DNA from: Saccharicrinis sp050589685
GTDB taxonomy: Bacteria; Bacteroidota; Bacteroidia; Bacteroidales; Marinilabiliaceae
Direction of reading: 5' to 3'
Length of the DNA stretch: 64,000 nucleotides
NCBI RefSeq assembly: GCF_050589685.1
Contig: NZ_JBNGOS010000002.1
Location: forward strand, 1-64,000
Below, in pieces: positions 55,205 to 62,629 of the stretch. Each line of letters begins with the position of its first letter. Position 1 is the stretch's first letter. Below the pieces are notes generated by a model. The model had not been told where the DNA came from. It saw only the letters and a list, made by a program, of their open reading frames with translations, and did not search any database. Position numbers and translations under genes: made by a program.

Positions 55205-56101
55205 ATGAAGCAAATAGTATTATTTTTTATTTTCTTATGGGTGGGTTCATCCAGTTTGTTCTCAAAAGTGTTGGAAATACCTTTTGTTCAGTTACCTACC
55301 GGACAGCTGGTGGTTAAAGTGGAATTGAGTGGAATTGAAAATGAACAGCTCTTTATTATTGAAACATCCGGTTGTCACTGTTTAAGGGGAGATATGATGT
55401 ATCGGTTAAACGATCTGGGAATGGACACCGCAAAAAAGTTTCATAATTTTAATATGTTGAAAATAGGGGATTTTTTAATTCACAACAAGAAAAAAATTGT
55501 GGTGAATAAAAGTATAGGGAAACGTGGTGAACACGCTTTTCCTGAACCTGTATTGGGCACGTTGGGACCCCAAATATTTAAAAATAAGATTGTACAGATT
55601 AATTATGATGAAAAGGTCATCAAAGTAGCGGATGATCTTCATGAATTTAAAATACCGGAGAATACGCCTTCTGTCCATTTTACTCAAAGTTTCATGAATA
55701 AGATACCAAGCGTTGATGTGAAAGATGATTTTGGAGGAGTAAATGAAACCGTTATTGAAATATCTTCACCGGTTTTTATTTCCCGATACGAGGCTAATTA
55801 TTCCGATGCCAGACACCTGAGGTATAGAAGAGAGAAAGGGATTAAGCCCCAAAAGATATCGCTTGATGGGAAAGATATTATTGAAATTCTGGCTGTGGAA
55901 GAGGATCAGGTATATATCAATCACGATATCCCTATTTACAACCCTGTACTGTATATTTCCAGTGGGCTCCAATCCATGATCGGTAATAGTTTTTTAAAGC
56001 ATTTTCGTAGCACATTCGATTTTAAAAAGAAAGTACTATACCTCGATCCGATAGATGAAGAAGGAGTAGGTTACGTCACCGATCCCAAAGGTTCAAAATG
56101 A
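55205..56101 (+). CDS. Retropepsin-like aspartyl-protease fold protein lacking both catalytic Asp
   Basis: A 298-residue exported protein (start ATG at 55205; the in-frame TTG at 55196 is less likely). It contains two tandem retropepsin-type lobes as in Bacteroidota aspartyl proteases. Each ends in the characteristic return strand: VLGTLGPQIFKNKIVQINYD and MIGNSFLKHFRSTFDFKKKV. The catalytic DTG positions, however, read ETS (LFIIETSGCH) and EIS (VIEISSPVF), so both Asp residues are replaced by Glu. It is therefore probably not a normal protease and may be a binding or inhibitory relative. It is followed by the large surface protein at 56157. Confidence 0.6.
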   Translation: MKQIVLFFIFLWVGSSSLFSKVLEIPFVQLPTGQLVVKVELSGIENEQLFIIETSGCHCLRGDMMYRLNDLGMDTAKKFHNFNMLKIGDFLIHNKKKIVVNKSIGKRGEHAFPEPVLGTLGPQIFKNKIVQINYDEKVIKVADDLHEFKIPENTPSVHFTQSFMNKIPSVDVKDDFGGVNETVIEISSPVFISRYEANYSDARHLRYRREKGIKPQKISLDGKDIIEILAVEEDQVYINHDIPIYNPVLYISSGLQSMIGNSFLKHFRSTFDFKKKVLYLDPIDEEGVGYVTDPKGSK

Positions 56102-56156
56102 TTTTATTGCCAGTGCAGTTCAGATACTCTACAATTTGACCAACCCCAAAACAGCA

Positions 56157-58844
56157 ATGCGCCCAATAACCATATCAATTTTATTTTTTGTCTTTTTTAG
56201 TATTCTTCTGCAGGCTCAAGAAAACAAAGTGTTTAGTAATTTGCATAGTAAAAAACTTAATTCGTTTCCTGTAAGCCAGCGTTTGTTTCTGCATATTAAT
56301 AAAACCATTTATAGCGATTTGGATACTATTTGGTTTAAGGGGTATAGCGTTCAAGGGCCATTGCAACAGGCAAGTAATATTTCTCAGACAATGATTGTTG
56401 CTTTGTTAAATAGCCAGAAAGAAGTGGTTGAGTCTGCCCAGTTTTTAATATTTGATGGTACTGCCGAGGGACAAATTCCAATAACTAAATCAATTGGGGT
56501 GGGCAACTTCGAAATAGTTGCCTATAGTTCCAATATGCTTAATCAGAATCTGGATTGTATTTTTCGTACAACAATAGAAATAATCACCAACAAAAAAAAT
56601 AGTTATAATTATTCTTTTGGTTTTAACCGTACGTTCTATAGACCTAACGAAAAAGTTGAAATGCAGGTGCTAACTTATGATAAGTATTATAAGCCCTGCG
56701 CTAATCAGGAATTAAGCTATAATATCCTGGACGGAGATAAAAAGATAGATAGAGGAAAGGTAAAATCAAATAATGAAGGGATCGCTTATCTTAACTTCCC
56801 GTATGAATCGGCCAATAGCGAAAATTTGCCTTTAAAGATTAATTTCGAGACAGGAAGCATTGAATCGCCATTTAGAGAAAATACATATGTTTTATCGGTT
56901 CACCAGGCTATTGATGTACAGTTGTTGCCCGAAGGAGGTAATTTGGTGGACGGATTAATGCAAATAGTGGCATTTAGAAGTGTTGACGATCGTGGCAGGC
57001 CTATTGAAATTTCGGGTGAGATAACAGATGCTAAAGGTAAATCTGTAACTGAATTCAGCACATCCCATCAGGGAATGGGCAAATTTATGATGATTCCGCA
57101 AAAAGGTGAGAAATACAAGTTTATCATTAAGTCGCCCCTTGATTATGCTCACGAAATAGAGTTTCCTGAAGTTATGGGAAAAGGTTTTGCCTTATCGTAT
57201 ATGGGATCTAGAGGGGGGCATGCCTTTTTTAAAGTGGCAAAAAATTTTAAAGGAAGTGAGGAAGTAACGGCCGTGTGGCAGATGGACGGATTTGTATTAG
57301 GTACTAAATCTATTTATTTGGAAAACGAGAATACATTTTCTTTTGCGAAAAAAGATTTGCCGAACGGCATTGCCAAGATTACCTTGTTTGACAAAGGGGG
57401 AGCGCCTTTTGCAGAGCGGTTAATTTTTATAGAAGCATCTCAAAAACCAATTGTTGATATTAAGCTGAATCATAAAAATTATCATACCCGAAGCAAAGGT
57501 GTTATAAAATTGGAAACCTTAACAGCTGATAGCCTTCCAGTAGATGCGAACTTATCTGTTTTAGTCACTCATATTGACAAGGGGATTAATCCTTTGACCC
57601 CGATTCCTGATATTAGGGATTACACCTTGTTTAAGTCAGAGTTGTCCGGTCAGGTGTATCGGCCAGCACAATATTTTGATAAGGAAACTGATGCTAAACT
57701 TATTGAATATAGAGCAGATTTGGTGATGCTGACCCATGGGTGGAGAAAATACAATTGGTACTACGAATTGTGTCACAAGCTTGAACCTCAGTATGAGTAT
57801 TATAATTATGATTTTTACCGGGGTGTGGTAACCAAAGGCAAATCTGTGGTGCCACATGCACCGGTTGAAGTGCTTAGCTTTGGAAAAGGAATAACCATGT
57901 CTGAGTCTAAAGCAGATGAGAATGGTAGATTTTATGTTAATCCGCAATTTTCTGAGAAAGTGAGTCCCACTTTAATAATCTCTGCGGCAAGGAAAAACGA
58001 ATTCTCAAGAGTGAAGCTTACCATGGAAGACCGGGAACTGGAAATACGGGATAGCGTGGTACAATTATTCTATGATGAGCTCTTGCCGCATGTGCACCAC
58101 CGCAATGTGGATTTGTATAAAAAACCGGGAGAGATTGATACATTATTTAAGCTCTGGGATACCAAATACATAGCTGAAATTTTTGTAGTAGGTTCTCAAA
58201 CTGGAAATAGGATTACCGAAACACTTAAAAGTTACAGTGCTGGAAGTACACATTTGCTTACAGAAGAAGATTTCGGAGACGAAATCCTTGACATGGAAAG
58301 TATGATTTATCAATTGGGAGCCGGCCTCATGGTCGAAAATGATCAGGTGGTGAATACTTCCGGGGGGCAGTTAGCTTCTATTCCGATCGTCTTGAACGGG
58401 GTCCAACTGAGAGATGCCACTTTTACTGAGATTGCCTACCTATCAAGTGATATGATTGAAGGGATAGCCTTCGTTAAAGGTAGCGTGGTATCAGCCGAAT
58501 TAGATAGTGGCGGGCAGGATGGTGCCTTAATGTTATGGACGCTAAAAGGGAAAAACGTAAAAGTGGCAGACAAGGAAAAGAGGAACAAGTTTACTTCGGG
58601 CCGTTACGGTAGGGTATGCAAATACTATAGCCCCAAGTATTCTAATAATAAACAAAAATATAGCCCGGTGCCTGACAATAGAATAACTGTACTATGGGAT
58701 AATACTGTAAAGACAGACTCATTAGGTAGAGCTACCATTGAATTTTACAATGGTGATGTGAAAGGAAATTATTTGGTAAATATTCAGGGTATATCAAAGA
58801 AAGATGGTCTAATTTTTAAAGAAGCTGTTATTACGTTACGGTAA
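56157..58844 (+). CDS. Large MG2/alpha-2-macroglobulin-like surface protein with plug-type domain
   Basis: A protein of 895 residues from the ATG at 56157 (an in-frame TTG lies 21 bp upstream). A signal peptide is followed by HINKTIYSDLDTIWFKGYSV, the usual start of Bacteroidota MG2-containing proteins, and several beta-sandwich domains (FNRTFYRPNEKVEMQVLTYD, LLPEGGNLVDG). A carboxypeptidase-like segment and a TonB-plug-like region (IPIVLNGVQLRDATF, about 740-790) come before the C-terminus with WDNTVKTDSLGRATIEFYNG. No barrel is present, so it is not a transporter. Such proteins are thought to be outer-membrane-anchored; function is unknown. It is co-directional with the retropepsin-like gene 55 bp upstream. 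Confidence 0.7.
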   Translation: MRPITISILFFVFFSILLQAQENKVFSNLHSKKLNSFPVSQRLFLHINKTIYSDLDTIWFKGYSVQGPLQQASNISQTMIVALLNSQKEVVESAQFLIFDGTAEGQIPITKSIGVGNFEIVAYSSNMLNQNLDCIFRTTIEIITNKKNSYNYSFGFNRTFYRPNEKVEMQVLTYDKYYKPCANQELSYNILDGDKKIDRGKVKSNNEGIAYLNFPYESANSENLPLKINFETGSIESPFRENTYVLSVHQAIDVQLLPEGGNLVDGLMQIVAFRSVDDRGRPIEISGEITDAKGKSVTEFSTSHQGMGKFMMIPQKGEKYKFIIKSPLDYAHEIEFPEVMGKGFALSYMGSRGGHAFFKVAKNFKGSEEVTAVWQMDGFVLGTKSIYLENENTFSFAKKDLPNGIAKITLFDKGGAPFAERLIFIEASQKPIVDIKLNHKNYHTRSKGVIKLETLTADSLPVDANLSVLVTHIDKGINPLTPIPDIRDYTLFKSELSGQVYRPAQYFDKETDAKLIEYRADLVMLTHGWRKYNWYYELCHKLEPQYEYYNYDFYRGVVTKGKSVVPHAPVEVLSFGKGITMSESKADENGRFYVNPQFSEKVSPTLIISAARKNEFSRVKLTMEDRELEIRDSVVQLFYDELLPHVHHRNVDLYKKPGEIDTLFKLWDTKYIAEIFVVGSQTGNRITETLKSYSAGSTHLLTEEDFGDEILDMESMIYQLGAGLMVENDQVVNTSGGQLASIPIVLNGVQLRDATFTEIAYLSSDMIEGIAFVKGSVVSAELDSGGQDGALMLWTLKGKNVKVADKEKRNKFTSGRYGRVCKYYSPKYSNNKQKYSPVPDNRITVLWDNTVKTDSLGRATIEFYNGDVKGNYLVNIQGISKKDGLIFKEAVITLR

Positions 58845-58852
58845 GAGTTTAT

Positions 58853-58917
58853 GCAACCCATATACTATTCTTTGAGATTGATGCCTTATTTTAAGTTCTT
58901 CAATGTGCCTATCTTAG
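58853..58917 (+). promoter_or_regulatory. Conserved promoter motif before the GH39 gene
   Basis: GCAAC (58853), 3 nt, TATACTATTCTTTGAGATTG (58861-58880) and TATCTTAG (58910-58917), followed by CTTTAGTAAAAAAA. Block sequence and 49-bp spacing equal the copy at 55026. The GH39 ATG lies about 30 bp downstream, so this is well placed as its promoter. Confidence 0.65.
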
Positions 58918-58948
58918 CTTTAGTAAAAAAACATTTAAAAAATAACAT

Positions 58949-60589
58949 ATGCAACTGAAGAATAGCTTTATACTGGCAGTTATAGTGTTTGCCCAATGGG
59001 TAAGTGCACAAAATACAGTATCCGTAAATGCCACATCCCAGGGCGAAAAATTCGATCACCTTTGGAGTAAATGTGTTGGCGCAGGACGTGCCAACGAAGC
59101 CTTACGGGCAGGATGGCTCGAGCAAATGGAAAAAGTACATCTGAATTGTGGGTTTGAATATGTCCGTTTTCACGGGCTGTTTCATGAAGATATGTTTCCG
59201 GTATTAACGCAAAACGACATACTTGTTTATAATTGGCAATACATCGATGATGTGTTCGATCGTTTGTTGGATATGAATGTCCGTCCATTTGTGGAACTGG
59301 CCTTTTTTCCAAAACAGTTTGCTGCCGAAGATTCTAAAACGGTATTCTGGTGGAAAGCAAAGGTAACTCCAGGGCCGGATTATGCACAACAATGGCACGA
59401 CCTGATAAAGGCTTTTACGCAACATGTGGTTGACCGCTACGGAATGGACGAAGTACTAACCTGGTATTTCGAGGTATGGAACGAACCTAATCTTTATCCC
59501 TTCTTTTTCCATGGAAAAAAATCACAGTATTTCGAATTGTATAAGCAATCGGCATTGGCTGTTAAATCGGTGGATGAACGATTGAAAATTGGAGGCCCAT
59601 CAACCAGTAACTTTGTGCCGGATGCTCGTTTTGATGCTGAAATTATTGATAACAATGTATCTGAAGCAATTTTTGAGGTTGAAGATATCAACTTGTTGGA
59701 GTGGCATGGTGTGTGGATTGAGGACTTTTTAAAGTACTGTGAAAAGGAAAAACTACCTGTTGATTTTATTACCACGCACCCATACCCAACAGATTACGCC
59801 TTTAATCCTGAAACCGGGAAAGGACGAGGGTTGACTCGTTATGCCCAATCGGTAATTGAAGATTTAAAGTGGTTGAAGTCCACGGTTGAAAACAGTGCCT
59901 ATTCTGATGCGGAAATTCATTTAACAGAGTGGAATACTAGCCCGAGCAGCAGAGACCGTATGCACGATTTATTGCCGGGAGCAGCTTATATCGTTAAATC
60001 GAACCTGGATTGTATTGGCTTAACCAACTCATTGGCTTTTTGGACTTTCACCGATATTTTTGAAGAAAAAGGTGGGGCTGCTAGTATTTTTCATGGCGGT
60101 TTTGGGATGATCAACTTTCAGGGTTTAGTGAAGCCTTCGTATCATGCCTATCGCATGTTGCATCAATTGGGCGAAGAAAAATTATATAAGGATGATTACC
60201 TGTTTGTTAGTCGTAATTCGGGTAATGGTAAAGTAGTTGCTTTGGCGTATAACTATCCCAAAGAGAACGAAGGATCAGTTCCTGCCGGATACAAAAGCTA
60301 CGAATACCTAAGTAAGGGTTCACCCAAGCAACTCGATCTGACTTTGACCGATTTAAAACCGGGTGCGATGTTTAAGATTGAGGTTTTAGATAAAGATCAT
60401 GGTAACGTGTGTCATTCCTGGGAAAAAATGGGTAAGCCAGAACCTCCAACACGTGAGCAAGTGAAAGTATTAAAAGGAATGGCTGAAAACCTAAAAGCAG
60501 AACTGATTACCGCAGATGAAAATGGAGTTGTAAGTGTTAAACGGGAACTGTTTCCCTGGAATGTGGTATTAATAAAACAGATTAATTAA
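58949..60589 (+). CDS. Glycoside hydrolase family 39 beta-xylosidase-like
   Basis: A 546-residue secreted retaining glycosidase with a signal peptide ending near VSAQ. (beta/alpha)8 clan-A motifs: acid/base Glu179 in YFEVWNEPNL and nucleophile Glu327 in EIHLTEWNTSP. GFEYVRFHGLFHEDM and DFITTHPYPTDY are further GH39 signatures, and a C-terminal beta-sandwich completes it. GH39 members cleave terminal beta-xylose or act on other equatorial sugars such as glucuronic acid-linked residues in algal and plant glycans. It leads a run with the GH28-like gene 86 bp downstream and the GH95 relic and GH29 beyond. Confidence 0.92.
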   Translation: MQLKNSFILAVIVFAQWVSAQNTVSVNATSQGEKFDHLWSKCVGAGRANEALRAGWLEQMEKVHLNCGFEYVRFHGLFHEDMFPVLTQNDILVYNWQYIDDVFDRLLDMNVRPFVELAFFPKQFAAEDSKTVFWWKAKVTPGPDYAQQWHDLIKAFTQHVVDRYGMDEVLTWYFEVWNEPNLYPFFFHGKKSQYFELYKQSALAVKSVDERLKIGGPSTSNFVPDARFDAEIIDNNVSEAIFEVEDINLLEWHGVWIEDFLKYCEKEKLPVDFITTHPYPTDYAFNPETGKGRGLTRYAQSVIEDLKWLKSTVENSAYSDAEIHLTEWNTSPSSRDRMHDLLPGAAYIVKSNLDCIGLTNSLAFWTFTDIFEEKGGAASIFHGGFGMINFQGLVKPSYHAYRMLHQLGEEKLYKDDYLFVSRNSGNGKVVALAYNYPKENEGSVPAGYKSYEYLSKGSPKQLDLTLTDLKPGAMFKIEVLDKDHGNVCHSWEKMGKPEPPTREQVKVLKGMAENLKAELITADENGVVSVKRELFPWNVVLIKQIN

Positions 60590-60675
60590 AAGTTTCATTG
60601 ATTGTAGGTTAAAATATGCGGTTTGATAGCGGTTATTTAATTACCTGCAGGTACAATTTCGTGAATATGTATTTA

Positions 60676-62187
60676 ATGTATAAATGTAAAGCCAGCTTAT
60701 TGTTTCAGAGGGTTTCAATTGTAGTCTTCACTACTATTGCTATTTTTTTTACCTCATCTTGTACACAACGGGTAAAAATCTATCCTGCTCCTGAAGGCAT
60801 TGAGCTTTCAAGTGCTTTCAATGTAACTGTTGAAGGGAAAGGCGTACCCGTATATAAAACCAAGGTACCTCCCAAAGAACCAATTCCCCGTTTGAACCAT
60901 TCACGTTCGGAGTTTGGTTATGCCTCTTTGGCTTCCTTTGATATGAATTCGGAAGTTGGTATTACTGTTACGTATCCAGAAAAAGTTACTTCTGTAAAGA
61001 TACTGCCAACATCTTATGGCGTTATCCCCAAAGTTAAGGGAAATAAAATATCATTCTCGATCGACAATCCCAAGCATGTTACCGTTGAGGTGAATGGCGA
61101 CTGGCAGGAATCACTTCACATCTTTGCGAATCCAATGGAAGAGAATATCCCTGATCCTAATGATCCAAACGTGATTTATTTTGGACCGGGTATTCATGAA
61201 ATCGTTCATCTGAGTGTTGGCGATAAGCAAACGGTATACCTCGCCGGAGGGGCTTATGTGCGGTGTAGCATGGATCCAAACGAGAAGCAGGTCATGTCCA
61301 CCAACCAACAGAGGTATTTGCCAACGTTTAGGCTAAATGGAAATAATATATCATTTCGCGGAAGGGGTATTGTGGAACAGGAAACCATTCCCAGAGCAAA
61401 AAGAAGATACACGCTTTTAGCCGAAGAATGCGACGATGTAACGATAGAAGGCGTCACATTTCTTGATCCCAGCCGCTGGACCATTCCGATCAAGAGATCA
61501 AAAAATGTTCACGTGGATAATATCAAGATAATTGGCTGGAGAGGAAATGCCGATGGTGTGGATATTTCCAGCAGCCGGGATGTGTTGGTAGAAAACTGTT
61601 TTTTGCGCACGCTTGACGACCTGATTGTTGTTAAATCGAGAACCGGTCAGGGAGAAGCCAAAAATATCCATGCACGGAATTGCGTGTTATGGAACGAACT
61701 GGCGCATGCCGTTAGTATCGGGGCTGAGCTGCGCCAAAACGTCAGTAATGTACTTTTCGAAGATATGGATGTGATTCATGATGTAGGTCGTGAAACCGCA
61801 ATGCGTATTTACCATTGCGACTCTGCTACGGTTAGCGATGTTACCTTTCAAAACATTAGAGTTGAGGAAGCACGCAGATTGATTTCCTGTTGGATTGGGT
61901 CAACCCGATGGACTAAAACCAAAGAGCGGGGACATATCAAAAACGTACTGTTTAAAGATATTATCGCTACTTCTGCCCCAATTGATACCACTTTAAAAGG
62001 TTTTCAGGATGGCTCAGACTGGAAGCCCTATATTATTAAAGACCACGCGAGTATGGAACTAATTGGTTACGACGAAAAACATATTGTAGATGGTGTTGTG
62101 TTCGATAATGTTGTTCTTGACGGAAAAAAAGTAACAAAGGGACAGGTTACAATGAACGAGTTTGTGAAGAATGTAAGTTTTAAATAA
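60676..62187 (+). CDS. GH28-like beta-helix hydrolase with N-terminal beta-sandwich
   Basis: A 503-residue lipoprotein from the ATG at 60676 (ATGs at 60667 and 60616 are alternatives); lipobox FFTSSC. Residues about 30-165 form a beta-sandwich (SVKILPTSYGVIPKVKGN, HVTVEVNGDWQESLHIFANP), followed by a right-handed parallel beta-helix. The GH28 acids are kept in altered form: NADGVD (Asn291, Asp293) and LDDLIVVKS (Asp314, Asp315). The GHG loop reads SIGAE. GH49-type enzymes share this two-domain layout, so the family is GH28/GH49-like rather than certain GH28. It likely cleaves an alpha-linked (uronic) sugar. Confidence 0.75.
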   Translation: MYKCKASLLFQRVSIVVFTTIAIFFTSSCTQRVKIYPAPEGIELSSAFNVTVEGKGVPVYKTKVPPKEPIPRLNHSRSEFGYASLASFDMNSEVGITVTYPEKVTSVKILPTSYGVIPKVKGNKISFSIDNPKHVTVEVNGDWQESLHIFANPMEENIPDPNDPNVIYFGPGIHEIVHLSVGDKQTVYLAGGAYVRCSMDPNEKQVMSTNQQRYLPTFRLNGNNISFRGRGIVEQETIPRAKRRYTLLAEECDDVTIEGVTFLDPSRWTIPIKRSKNVHVDNIKIIGWRGNADGVDISSSRDVLVENCFLRTLDDLIVVKSRTGQGEAKNIHARNCVLWNELAHAVSIGAELRQNVSNVLFEDMDVIHDVGRETAMRIYHCDSATVSDVTFQNIRVEEARRLISCWIGSTRWTKTKERGHIKNVLFKDIIATSAPIDTTLKGFQDGSDWKPYIIKDHASMELIGYDEKHIVDGVVFDNVVLDGKKVTKGQVTMNEFVKNVSFK

Positions 62188-62206
62188 AATTTAAAAACGT
62201 ACATAT

Positions 62207-62600
62207 ATGAAAACAGGAAAATATTAGATGTGTTATGGGGGCTTTGTTTATTTTCAATACAGAATAATTGTATTGCACAGGCTTGCGGCAATCGGGTTTA
62301 AGGTCAGAATGGTATTTCGAATTGATGCCAATTATGGTACTGCGGCCGGAGTGGCTGAAATATTGCTACAAAGTAACTATAAGAATTCATTGGTGACCGG
62401 CATTCCCAAATGTATGGACTAGCGGATCGGTAAAAGTATTGCGTGTGCTTGACGTATTTGAGGTTGATAGGATGGAATGATGGAAAGACTGTGGAAGCCG
62501 GAAACTGTGCATACCGAAATGCGACCTTCCGAATTGCAACGCAGGGCAAACCGGGTGTAACAATAACTTTAAAAAGGGCGAAACCAGTATCTGTTTGGAA
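62207..62600 (+). pseudogene. GH95 fucosidase relic: signal peptide joined to the C-terminal tail
   Basis: An ATG at 62207 begins MKTGK and, after a one-base shift, a signal-peptide-like ILDVLWGLCLFSIQNNCIAQ. Shortly after, another frame reads FRIDANYGTAAGVAEILLQS, which matches the conserved GH95 stretch (IDANFG-TAG-AEMLLQS). GSVKVLRVLDVFEVD and WNDGKTVEAGNC follow in yet other frames and match the GH95 tail. About 2 kb that should lie between the signal peptide and this tail is missing, and several frameshifts and stops are present. The gap 62188-62629 is thus a decayed gene, not regulatory DNA. Confidence 0.65.
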
Positions 62601-62629
62601 CTGTAAAATGAGTTTAAGCTTAAAATTTA

